Assembly: GCF_039541955.1 (NCBI RefSeq)
Contig: NZ_BAABHF010000046.1
Location: 1 to 64,000 of the forward strand
Origin: Actinoallomurus oryzae
GTDB taxonomy: Bacteria > Actinomycetota > Actinomycetes > Streptosporangiales > Streptosporangiaceae
Length of the DNA: 64,000 nucleotides
Reading direction: 5' to 3'
The position numbers and the translations under genes were made by a program. The notes under the pieces were generated by a model. The model was not told where the DNA came from. It did not search any database and saw only the letters and a list, made by a program, of their open reading frames with translations. Shown one piece after another: positions 25,941 to 33,258 of this stretch (the first letter of the stretch is position 1; every line of letters begins with the position of its first letter).

Positions 25941-25961
25941 CTGTTCCATGACACGGAACAG
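25941..25961. promoter_or_regulatory. IclR-type operator between divergent genes
   Basis: CTGTTCC (25941-25947) and GGAACAG (25955-25961) form a perfect inverted repeat around ATGACAC, between the hydratase operon and the IclR gene. IclR regulators bind such short palindromes, so it probably serves autoregulation and control of the lower pathway. Confidence 0.7.
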
Positions 25962-25974
25962 TGCGCAGGGGAAC

Positions 25975-26697
25975 ATGCTCGACAAGGCGGTGGCAATCCT
26001 CGACTGCTACCCGCCGGACGGCGGCACGTTCCGTCTCACAGAAATCGCCTCCCGTACCGGGCTGGCCAAGACGACCGCGTTCCGTCTCTGCTCCGATCTG
26101 GTGCGCCTCGGCCTGCTGGACCGCGACCGCGACGGCTACCGGCTCGGCGGCAAGCTGTTCGAACTGGGGTCGCTGGTGCCGCGCCGGTTCCACCTGCGGG
26201 AGGCGGCGCTGCCATTCCTCCAGGACCTCTTCGAGGCCACGCACGAGACCGTGCACCTGGGAATCCGGGAGGGGCACGAGGTGGTCTACGTCGAGCGGAT
26301 CCACGGCCACCGGGCCCTGGCGCTGCCGTCACGGATCGGCGGCCGGCTGCCGCTGACGTGCACCGGGGTGGGCAAGGCCCTGCTGGCCTTCTCCGGTGAC
26401 GAGCTGGCTGAGGAGGTCCTGGTCCGGCCGCTGCCCCGGCTGACCCCGCACTCGGTCACCGATCCGGCCCGGCTGCGCACCGCCATCGAGCAGATCCAGG
26501 TTTCCGGCCTCGCCTACGAAGAGCAGGAGGCCGCCCTCGGCGTGTGCTGCATCGCCTCACCGGTCTTCGACGGACCGACCGCGGTGGCCGCCCTCTCCGT
26601 GGCTCTGCCGTGCGCCCGTTTCCGGCCGGCCCAACTGGCTCCGGCGGTACGGACCGCCGCGCTGGGCCTGTCCCGCGCCCTGCGCTCCGGCACCTGA
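25975..26697 (+). CDS. IclR-family regulator of the lower pathway
   Basis: The 240-residue regulator has an N-terminal winged helix (FRLTEIASRTGLAKTTAFRL) and the C-terminal IclR effector domain (residues about 75-240: PSRIGGRLPLTCTGVGKALL; EEQEAALGVCCIASPV). Members often activate or repress catabolic genes for aromatic acids. AGGGG lies just upstream of the ATG at 25975; an in-frame ATG at 25948 would add nine residues but would sit inside the palindrome at 25941-25961. Divergent orientation from the hydratase operon makes that operon its most likely target. Confidence 0.9.
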   Translation: MLDKAVAILDCYPPDGGTFRLTEIASRTGLAKTTAFRLCSDLVRLGLLDRDRDGYRLGGKLFELGSLVPRRFHLREAALPFLQDLFEATHETVHLGIREGHEVVYVERIHGHRALALPSRIGGRLPLTCTGVGKALLAFSGDELAEEVLVRPLPRLTPHSVTDPARLRTAIEQIQVSGLAYEEQEAALGVCCIASPVFDGPTAVAALSVALPCARFRPAQLAPAVRTAALGLSRALRSGT

Positions 26698-26719
26698 TCG
26701 CGCGCCGGTGCGGTGTGGC

Positions 26720-26982
26720 TCAGGCGGCGTCGTCGCATGCGGTGGCGGCGGACTTGTCCTGCCAGGCGGCCAGGTCGTCCTGGAGCCGGCGGATCGTGAC
26801 CTGCCGGCGTTCGATCGTGTCGCGGCCCAATGCCAGGTGTCCGGGGAGCTTGTCCTGGCGGGTGACCTCGTAGATCAGCGCGGCGCCCTTGACGGGGTCG
26901 CCGAGCTGGGTGTGGTTGGCGGTGCCGGCCCAGTCCAAGGTGTCGTGGGCGGGAGTGAACCGGTGATGAACCACGTGGACAT
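26720..26982 (-). pseudogene. SDR dehydrogenase remnant
   Basis: Only the two ends of an SDR gene remain. It has a good ribosome-binding site (AAGGAG) and start ATG (26982) encoding MSTWFITG, the standard opening of an SDR, and then, in another frame, a C-terminal stretch GDPVKGAALIYEVTRQDKLP followed by LALGRDTIERRQVTIRRL, typical of the end of such proteins. Some 200 codons with all catalytic residues are missing. It resembles the broken SDR at 14285 in that both ends survive. The promoter region is shared with the divergent XRE-type gene, also damaged. Confidence 0.7.
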
Positions 26983-27170
26983 GCGAACACTCCTTCGTAC
27001 CGGATGAGGGAAGACCGGATCTGATCGCGGGGAGCGCGTCTCCGGCCTGGCTTCCACTGAACCAGCCCTGAGCAGCGAGAACAGGCGGCAAACGGGCCCA
27101 AGCGGTCGGGGGACAAACTGGGCCACCCTCACGAGCCACCGCCACACGAAAGGGCGCGACACTCGGTGGT

Positions 27171-27680
27171 ATGGACCGTGACCACACCAACGCTCCGCTG
27201 GCGGAGTTCCTGCGCTCGGCCCGCGCCCGGCTCAGCCCGCAGGAGGCCGGACTCGACGAACCGGCCTTTGGCCGGCGCCGGGTGTCCGGACTGCGACGTG
27301 AGGAACTGGCCCAGCTGGCCGGGGTGAGTGTGGACTACTACACACGCCTGGAACAAGGCCGCAGCCGCAGCGCCTCGCCCGAGGTCCTCGACGCGCTCGC
27401 CACCGGGCTACGTCTCGACGACGCCGAGCGCGACCACCTGCACACCCTCGCGCGTCCGACGCCCGCCCGGCGCAGACGCCGCCCGCGCCCGCAGCGGGTC
27501 GATCCCGCCACCTGGCGACTGCTGGACACCCTCGAAGCGGCGTGCCGGCCCGCCTTCGTCCTCGGCCGCCGGCTCGACGTCCTCGCCCACAACCGGCTCG
27601 CCGGACGGTTGATCACCGACTTCCGGGCCCTGCCCGCGGCCGACCGCAACCAGGCACGCTTCGTCTTCCTCTTCTTGTTC
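27171..27680 (+). pseudogene. Truncated XRE/MmyB-like regulator
   Basis: The first 165 or so codons encode an XRE-type regulator: FLRSARARLSPQEAG, then RRVSGLRREELAQLAGVSVD and YYTRLEQGRS, followed by the start of the MmyB-like ligand domain (RPAFVLGRRLDVLAHNRLAG). Normal members run about 110 residues further, through the conserved WWADHDV region. Here similarity stops near 27675, directly before the promoter of the next gene. The frame formally stays open to 28223, but only as a shadow of that gene. The regulator has thus lost its effector domain, probably when the downstream promoter was joined on. Confidence 0.7.
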
Positions 27681-27707
27681 TTACCTCAGGCAGGCATGCT
27701 GTGGGTA

Positions 27708-27767
27708 GAACGTTCTGTCTTGACAGTGCCCGGGCGAAGTTGCCATGCTTATCAAGACAGAACGTTC
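27708..27767. promoter_or_regulatory. Promoter with 16-bp inverted repeat upstream of the DUF308 gene
   Basis: GAACGTTCTGTCTTGA (27708-27723) and its exact complement (27752-27767) lie 28 bases apart. A TTGACA -35 box (27720-27725) overlaps the left arm and the right arm would lie near the transcription start. The word AGAACG/CGTTCT inside each arm is typical of TetR-type operators. No TetR gene is adjacent, so the regulator must be elsewhere. Confidence 0.65.
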
Positions 27768-27792
27768 GTTCTTCCTGGTCGAAAGGACCCCC

Positions 27793-28350
27793 GTGGCCAC
27801 AATCGCTTCGAACAGCATCGCTGGGACCGCTTCCACCCTGCGGCGGCTGTACTTCGTCCGCTTCGGATTCGCCATCGTCTGGGCCCTCGTGATGTTCACG
27901 ACCGCCTCGGAACTGGGTCCGCTCGCGGTCACTCTGCTCGTGCTGTACCCACTGTTCGACGTGGCCGCCGCCGTCATCGACGCCCGTGCGTCGCGTACCA
28001 CCGGATCGCCCGCGCTGCTGTACGTGAACATCGTGGTCAGCCTTCTCACCGCCGCCGGCGTGGCCATCGCCTGCGCGTCCGGCATCCCGGCGGTCCTGAG
28101 AGTGTGGGGCGCCTGGGCGGTCGTGGCCGGGCTGGTCCAGCTGATCGTGGGCGTCACCCGTCGCACAATGGGCGGCCAGTGGCCGATGATCATCAGCGGT
28201 GCCATCTCCGTGCTCGCGGGTAGCTCGTTCATCATCGGTGCCTCCGCGGAGAACCCGACGCTGACCAACGCGGCCGGCTACGCCATCCCCGGAGGCGTCT
28301 TCTTCCTGATCTCCGCCATCCGTCTCAGCCGCGCCGCCAAGGAGCGCTGA
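27793..28350 (+). CDS. DUF308/HdeD-like integral membrane protein
   Basis: The 185-residue protein consists of paired hydrophobic helices (about six), for example FGFAIVWALVMF, GPLAVTLLVLYPLFDVAAAV and YAIPGGVFFLISAI, as in DUF308/HdeD-family proteins. These are associated with acid and envelope stress, but the molecular role is unknown. The GTG at 27793 has AAAGGA upstream. It is expressed from a promoter flanked by a strong inverted repeat, so it is probably switched by an unlinked regulator. The gene before it is a truncated regulator, and the gene after it (chorismate mutase) is on the same strand. Confidence 0.75.
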   Translation: MATIASNSIAGTASTLRRLYFVRFGFAIVWALVMFTTASELGPLAVTLLVLYPLFDVAAAVIDARASRTTGSPALLYVNIVVSLLTAAGVAIACASGIPAVLRVWGAWAVVAGLVQLIVGVTRRTMGGQWPMIISGAISVLAGSSFIIGASAENPTLTNAAGYAIPGGVFFLISAIRLSRAAKER

Positions 28351-28429
28351 CATGGGGTCGGGCCGGGCGACTACGACGCCGGGGAGACGGCCGAGCCTTG
28401 GATCGAGACATTGAGAGGAAGGCTGACAG

Positions 28430-29065
28430 ATGAAATCGAGCAGAACCGCGGCACGCGGCCTCGCGGTCACCGCGCTGGTGGTCGGCGTGACTAGCGTGAG
28501 CGTTTCCCAGGCCGGCGCCGCAGGCGCACCAGTGAACGCCGCATCTTCGACCGGCGCCCTCCGGCCGGGCAGGTCGCTCGGCGGGCTCGGCCCATTGACC
28601 GACCTGGTCATCCAGCGGCTTCGCGTGAGCGATGACGTGGCAGCGTCCAAGTTCGGTACCGGCTCACCGATCGACGACCCCGCGCGCGAGCAGCAGGTTC
28701 TGGAGCAGGTGCGAAACCAGGCCGGCGACCTCGGGCTCGATCCGGTCTCGGCGACGGCCTTCTTCCAGGACCAGATCGCCGCGAGCAAAGTCGTACAAAA
28801 AGGACTGTTCGCACGCTGGACCGCACACCCCGAAGAAGCACCGACGACCCGCCCTGACCTGGGACAGATCCGCACGCGGCTCGACCAGTTGACCACGGGC
28901 CTGCTCGGCGAACTCAAGGCCACGGTCCGACTGCGCGACGAGCCGACGGCATGCACTGTGCAACTCGCCGTGGCCACCGGTTCGGGCGCGGTACTGGAAC
29001 GGCTGAACGCCCTTCACCGCCGGGCGCTCACGGGGGCGGTGCACTCAGTGTGCGCCCCCGCATGA
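28430..29065 (+). CDS. Secreted chorismate mutase (AroQ gamma class)
   Basis: The 211-residue protein has a signal peptide (residues 1-31, ending near SQAGAAGA) and a helical chorismate mutase domain resembling the exported *MtCM enzyme: LTDLVIQRLRVSDDVAASKF, then DDPAREQQVLEQV and an ATAFFQDQIAASKVVQ helix. Two cysteines (TACTV, HSVCAPA) could form the disulfide known in this class. Chorismate to prephenate in the exported space has no known biosynthetic use in actinomycetes. GAGGAAGG precedes the start by a few bases. It sits between the DUF308 gene and the flavin oxidase promoter; the stop at 29065 is close to the second operator-like site. Confidence 0.87.
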   Translation: MKSSRTAARGLAVTALVVGVTSVSVSQAGAAGAPVNAASSTGALRPGRSLGGLGPLTDLVIQRLRVSDDVAASKFGTGSPIDDPAREQQVLEQVRNQAGDLGLDPVSATAFFQDQIAASKVVQKGLFARWTAHPEEAPTTRPDLGQIRTRLDQLTTGLLGELKATVRLRDEPTACTVQLAVATGSGAVLERLNALHRRALTGAVHSVCAPA

Positions 29066-29117
29066 ATTGAGTGATCGAGGTGCGACAAAGCTCCACAAAG
29101 ACCTGTTGCTACGGCAT

Positions 29118-29143
29118 TGATGTAGTGAGCGATACATACATCA
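29118..29143. promoter_or_regulatory. Operator-like site B upstream of the flavin oxidase
   Basis: A perfect inverted repeat TGATGTA (29118-29124), 12 bases, TACATCA (29137-29143). The core 29124-29141 matches site A (12557-12574) at 17 of 18 positions. It ends 71 bases before the oxidase start codon. Confidence 0.7.
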
Positions 29144-29214
29144 TCGATATAACGCGACGCCTCGCCGCGTTGTCGTTCGTTCGAACAACCCCTTGACCTG
29201 TTACAGGAGTCTCC

Positions 29215-30639
29215 ATGCCGTCTCGTCCCGACGTCGCTCGCAAAGATGAAGTGAGCGCCGCGCTGTTGGCGGACCTGCGGTCCACGATCACCTCAAACCG
29301 CGTGCTCACCGGCGGCCCGGAGTATGTGAGGTCCGTGACGCTGTTCAACGGGGCGGTCGACATCCGTCCCGCCGTGGTCGTGCGGTGCGCGACCACAGCC
29401 GACGTGCAGGCCGCCGTACGGGCAGCCGGCGAGCACGGCGTGCCGGTGTCGGTACGCGGTGGCGGCCACGACTTCTGGGGACGGGCGCTTCGCTCCGGGG
29501 GACTGGTCATCGATCTGGCCGACATGCGCGGAGTCCGTGTCGACGCCGACCGGCGCGTTGCGGCGGTGGAGGGTGGCGCACTCTCGTCCGACGTCGTGGC
29601 CGCCGCCGAGCGGGTGGGCCTGACCGCCGTCACCGGGACGGCCGGCGCCGTGGGCATGGTCGGGATCACGCTGGGCGGTGGATACGGCCCGCTGACCGGG
29701 CGGTTCGGGCTCGCGGCCGACAATCTGCTCGGCGCCGAGGTCGTCCTCGCCGACGGCTCCAGAGTGGACACTGACGCCGAGCACGAGCCCGATCTGTTCT
29801 GGGCGTTGCGTGGCGGGGGTGGCAATTTCGGTGTCGTGACGTCGGCGCGGATTCGTCTGCACCCCGTACCGACCGTCGTGACCGGAACCATCTTCTACCC
29901 GATTTCGCAGGCCTCTCGCGTTCTTGCCGATCTCGGTGAGATCCTCCAGGGCGGTCCGGACGAGTTGACGGTGGACGTGGGTCTTCTTCCCGGCGCGGAC
30001 GGAGCCCCGACGGTCTACGTCGCGCCCACGTGGTCGGGAAACCTGGACGAGGGAGCTGGCGAGAACGGGCCGGTGCACGCGCTGACCCGGCTGGGCACGC
30101 CATTGCTGGTCGACATCGGGCGGACCGCTCGCTCCGTCGGGCTGGCCGCGACGGATGCCATGTTCCCGATCGGGCGGATGGGCGCAATTCGTTCCCGCAA
30201 TATATCCGGCATTTCTGCCTCCATTATCGATGTTCTGGTGCAGGGCGCCCATGCGTTCACCTCACCGTTCTCCGCGATCCTGCTGCACCAGTTCCATGGG
30301 GCCGCCGCCCGGGTACCGCTCGACTCGACGGCCTTCGGCCGACGCGAGCCCCACCAGATGGCGGAACTGATCTCGTTGTGGGAGAAGGGCGACGACATCG
30401 CCGGCGGGGCCCGGCATCTACGGTGGGTCGAGCAGTTGCATGCGGCGCTCGAGCCGTTCTCGCTGCCGGGCGGATACGTGAACTTCCTCGGGCCGGAGAC
30501 CCCCGATCAGGTCGCCCGCTCCTACGGACCGAACACGGAGCGCCTGCTCGCCATCAAGTCCGCGGTGGACCCGGACTCCGTATTCGTCGGCACACCGCTT
30601 CCCGGCGATGGCCCAGGGACCGCTTCGACGGCTTTCTGA
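29215..30639 (+). CDS. Berberine-bridge-type FAD-linked oxidase
   Basis: A 474-residue oxidase of the vanillyl-alcohol oxidase superfamily. The FAD domain shows RGGGHDFWGRA, where the His is the usual 8-alpha covalent FAD site, plus GITLGGGYGPLTGRFGLAAD and ALRGGGGNFGVV. The position of the second, cysteinyl FAD link is AGAVGMVGI, without Cys, so the flavin is probably held by one bond. The C-terminal YVNFLG and the usual SYGPNTERLLAIKSAVDPDSVF are present. Family members oxidise alcohols, sugars or amines with O2. Location after a catabolic-type operator and before a group D monooxygenase supports a role in oxidising an aromatic or alicyclic intermediate. Confidence 0.88.
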   Translation: MPSRPDVARKDEVSAALLADLRSTITSNRVLTGGPEYVRSVTLFNGAVDIRPAVVVRCATTADVQAAVRAAGEHGVPVSVRGGGHDFWGRALRSGGLVIDLADMRGVRVDADRRVAAVEGGALSSDVVAAAERVGLTAVTGTAGAVGMVGITLGGGYGPLTGRFGLAADNLLGAEVVLADGSRVDTDAEHEPDLFWALRGGGGNFGVVTSARIRLHPVPTVVTGTIFYPISQASRVLADLGEILQGGPDELTVDVGLLPGADGAPTVYVAPTWSGNLDEGAGENGPVHALTRLGTPLLVDIGRTARSVGLAATDAMFPIGRMGAIRSRNISGISASIIDVLVQGAHAFTSPFSAILLHQFHGAAARVPLDSTAFGRREPHQMAELISLWEKGDDIAGGARHLRWVEQLHAALEPFSLPGGYVNFLGPETPDQVARSYGPNTERLLAIKSAVDPDSVFVGTPLPGDGPGTASTAF

Positions 30640-30692
30640 TATACCGCGACCTCGAATTTTAATGTGATCGGCACAGTGAGGGAAGTCAGCGA

Positions 30693-31760
30693 ATGTCAAT
30701 CGATTACATCATCGGAGATGAGACCAGCGGCATTCTGCGTACTCATGCCGAGAAGGCGGAACGGGACGATCGACCCGCCGCGGAAAGCCTGGAGGCGCTT
30801 CGGAAGAACGGAATATTCGCCTTGCGGACACCACGGAAATACGGAGGCGCCTGGGCGGACACCGAGACCGTGGCCCGGCGCTTGACCGATCTCGGCCGGG
30901 CTTGTCCGTCCACGGCCTGGATCGCGGGGGCGTGCGTGACCGCCAAGAACATCGCCGTCAGATGTTTCCCGGATTCGCTGATACCCGAGTTCTGGGCCGA
31001 CCCCGACGCGATCGTCTGCGGTATGGGTGTCCCCGGCGCCCGCGGTGAAAGCGGGCCCGAGGGCGTGCGTGTCAGCGGCCGCTGGCCGAACGTCTCCGGG
31101 TGTGAGGACGCGGCCTGGGCCGTGCTCGCCCTGATGGTGGACGGCCGGTTCTCCTTCGCCCTGATACCGGTCACCGACCTGGCCGTCGAGCGGACCTGGC
31201 ACATGGCCGGCATGCGCGGCACGGGCAGCCACACCCTGGTCGCCGAGGGCACGATGGTGCCGGCTGAGCGCATCGCCGCTGCGGATCCCTTCCACGTCGG
31301 CGACCTGCTCCTGTACTCGGTGACGGTGCTCGGTCCGGTAGTGGGTGCCGCACGGGGCGCACTCGATGCGATCAACGCGATGTTCGCCTCGGATCGCAAG
31401 CCGTTCATGAGCTCCTACTCCCGGATGGCGGAGTCGCCTGGAGCCCGGCACTGGCTGGCTGAGGCGACCCATCTGGTGAACCGCGCGGAGAACACGATGC
31501 TCGCGATCGCCCATGCGGCGGACTCGCCCGACCTGACCGAGGCCGAAAGTCCTCGCCTGCACATGGACCTCGCGGACGCGGCCCGGGACTGCCGGGCCGC
31601 CGTCGAGCGAATGCTCGACCTGCACGGTGCGAGCGGCTTCAACACGGCGAACGTCCTACAGCGGTTCTGGCGTGACGTCTCCGTAGGCAGCCGCCACCCC
31701 CACCTGAACCCCTATCTAGCGGTCGAGAGATTCGGCTCGACCCTCGTGACGCCGCGGTGA
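30693..31760 (+). CDS. Group D flavin monooxygenase (acyl-CoA-dehydrogenase fold)
   Basis: The 355-residue protein has the acyl-CoA-dehydrogenase fold but the C-terminal GSRHPHLNPYLAVE of two-component flavin monooxygenases such as HsaA and 4-hydroxyphenylacetate hydroxylases. N-terminal helix bundle RTPRKYGGAWADTETVARRL and the FMN/FAD region MGVPGARG and SGRWPNVSGCEDAAW are visible. Such oxygenases need a separate flavin reductase, which I do not see nearby. GAGGGAA precedes the ATG. It follows the flavin oxidase by 53 bases, probably as one transcript from site B. Ring hydroxylation of a phenol is the likely reaction. Confidence 0.85.
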   Translation: MSIDYIIGDETSGILRTHAEKAERDDRPAAESLEALRKNGIFALRTPRKYGGAWADTETVARRLTDLGRACPSTAWIAGACVTAKNIAVRCFPDSLIPEFWADPDAIVCGMGVPGARGESGPEGVRVSGRWPNVSGCEDAAWAVLALMVDGRFSFALIPVTDLAVERTWHMAGMRGTGSHTLVAEGTMVPAERIAAADPFHVGDLLLYSVTVLGPVVGAARGALDAINAMFASDRKPFMSSYSRMAESPGARHWLAEATHLVNRAENTMLAIAHAADSPDLTEAESPRLHMDLADAARDCRAAVERMLDLHGASGFNTANVLQRFWRDVSVGSRHPHLNPYLAVERFGSTLVTPR

Positions 31761-31825
31761 ATGCCCCGCCTGATGCCAGGCTTGCGGCCGTCGCGCCCGA
31801 GGTCCCGCGTAGGAAGGAGTGTCCA

Positions 31826-32611
31826 ATGACCGCCGGCGTATCCCGCCCCGACATCGACACCAGCAAACCCCACCCCGCACGTGTCTACGACTGGTTGCTG
31901 GGTGGCAAGGACAACTACCCCGTCGACCAGAAGGTCGGCCAGGCGCTGCCCGAGGAGACGCGCGGCAACGCGGCGCGGAACCGGGCGTTCATGCACCGCG
32001 CCGCCGCCTGGTTGGCGAAGAACGGCGTCGACCAATTCCTCGACATCGGCTCCGGCATTCCCACCGAGCCCAACATGCACCAGATCGTGCAGGCGATCGC
32101 GCCCGACGCCCGGATCGTCTACGTGGACAACGACCCGATCGTCCTGCGCCACGCGGAAGCGCTGCTGACCAGCACCCCGGAGGGCGTCACCGACTTCCTC
32201 CACGCGGACGTGCGGCAGCCCGCGGCCATCCTGGAACTCGCCGGTGCACGACTCGACTTCGAACGCCCCGTCGCCCTGTCCCTGATCGCCCTCCTGCACT
32301 TCCTGCCCGACGACGAGGACCCGTACGGCATCGTGCGCACCCTCGTGGAAGCACTTCCCCCGGGCAGCTTCCTGCTCCTCTCACACGGGACGGCCGACCA
32401 GCACCCGGAGTGGAGGGGAAAGATCGAGGCCGCATACAGGAAGGGCGCGATCCCGCTGCGGTTGCGCAGCCGCAGCGAGGTCGAGCCCTTCTTCGAGGGA
32501 CTGGAACTCGTCGCGTCGGGGCTGGTGTTCGCCACCGAGTGGTACCGGGAGGACCCGGCACCAGTGCCCGAGCGCAGTGGCTTCCACGTCGGCGTCGCCA
32601 GGGTCCCCTGA
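31826..32611 (+). CDS. SAM-dependent methyltransferase-like protein (DUF574 family)
   Basis: The 261-residue protein matches a large actinomycete family named from structures with a bound SAM: SKPHPARVYDWLLGGKDNYPVD at the start, GIP-type SAM loop LDIGSGIPTEPNMHQIVQ, and VYVDNDPIVLRHAEALL. No catalytic target is known, and many paralogues per genome are normal. AGGAAGGAG lies upstream of the ATG at 31826. It follows the monooxygenase by 65 bases in the same direction, possibly in its transcript, but the family is rarely tied to a pathway. Confidence 0.85.
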   Translation: MTAGVSRPDIDTSKPHPARVYDWLLGGKDNYPVDQKVGQALPEETRGNAARNRAFMHRAAAWLAKNGVDQFLDIGSGIPTEPNMHQIVQAIAPDARIVYVDNDPIVLRHAEALLTSTPEGVTDFLHADVRQPAAILELAGARLDFERPVALSLIALLHFLPDDEDPYGIVRTLVEALPPGSFLLLSHGTADQHPEWRGKIEAAYRKGAIPLRLRSRSEVEPFFEGLELVASGLVFATEWYREDPAPVPERSGFHVGVARVP

Positions 32612-32696
32612 GCGGTACGGCCCACCGGTCCTCCGTGACGCGAGCCGGAACAGGCCGTGTAGGTCATGCAGAGCAACGGTGGTCAGGAGGCGAAAC

Positions 32697-33131
32697 CTAG
32701 CGAGGTACCGCGAGGACGTCCCGGAGTACATCCTCCAGCGTGACGCGCGCCAGGTCGCGCCGGAGGGTCTCCTCGATGCCGTCGTAGATGCGCTGCATCG
32801 CCGGCTGGATGCCGTGACCCACCACGCATCCCGGGTCCGGGGCGGCGCGGTGCAGCGCGAACAGTGGGCCGGGTTCCACCGCCTCGTACACGTCGAGCAG
32901 CGTCATCGACTCCAGGTCGCGCGCCAGCGACCAGCCCGCACCCACCCCGCGCCGGGACTCCACGAGCCCCGCATTGCGCAGCTCGCCGAGTAGCCGCCTG
33001 ATCACCACGGGATTGGTGTTCGCGCTGGTCGCGATCTGCTCGGAGGTAGCGACCTCATGGCCCTGGCGCTGGTAGAGGCCGATCCAAGCCAGCGCGTGGG
33101 CGGCGATGGTCAACCTGCTGTTGGCGCTCAT
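32697..33131 (-). CDS. Rrf2-family regulator
   Basis: The 144-residue winged-helix regulator has the Rrf2 pattern VATSEQIATSANTNPVVIRR and LLGELRNAGLVESRRG. It contains only one cysteine, Cys102 (DPGCVVGHG), so it cannot hold the three-Cys iron-sulfur site of IscR or NsrR; YwnA-like thiol sensing by one Cys is more likely. It is divergent from an SDR gene with two strong palindromes between, so it probably represses both itself and the SDR and answers to an electrophile or oxidant. Confidence 0.88.
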   Translation of the reverse strand: MSANSRLTIAAHALAWIGLYQRQGHEVATSEQIATSANTNPVVIRRLLGELRNAGLVESRRGVGAGWSLARDLESMTLLDVYEAVEPGPLFALHRAAPDPGCVVGHGIQPAMQRIYDGIEETLRRDLARVTLEDVLRDVLAVPR

Positions 33132-33162
33132 GAACCCGTTCCTCCCGATCGCAACTCCCCAT

Positions 33163-33182
33163 GTTACGACAATTGTCGTAAC
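33163..33182. promoter_or_regulatory. Rrf2 operator 1
   Basis: GTTACGACAATTGTCGTAAC is a perfect 20-bp palindrome in the divergent promoter region, 32 bases upstream of the rrf2-like start. It shares half-sites with operator 2. Confidence 0.85.
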
Positions 33183-33189
33183 AACTAAG

Positions 33190-33210
33190 GTTGCGACAGT
33201 CTGTCGTAAC
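33190..33210. promoter_or_regulatory. Rrf2 operator 2
   Basis: GTTGCGACA, three bases, TGTCGTAAC. Same half-site as operator 1 with one mismatch. Its centre lies about 27 bases from that of operator 1, between it and the SDR start. Confidence 0.8.
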
Positions 33211-33258
33211 CATTACTGTTTCGACTGCCGGGAGAGGTCAACCAGTGAGGTGAGAACA

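Noticed and set aside
27681..28223. Continuation of the XRE-type regulator to 350 residues
   Set aside because: After about residue 168 the frame runs through a promoter and then out of phase across the DUF308 gene; the residues are arginine/histidine-rich with no family match.
32697..33131. RsrR/NsrR-type iron-sulfur Rrf2 regulator
   Set aside because: Only one cysteine is present, so a classical three-Cys cluster site cannot form; an RsrR-like site with Glu/His ligands was considered, but the N-terminal Glu is not at the expected place.
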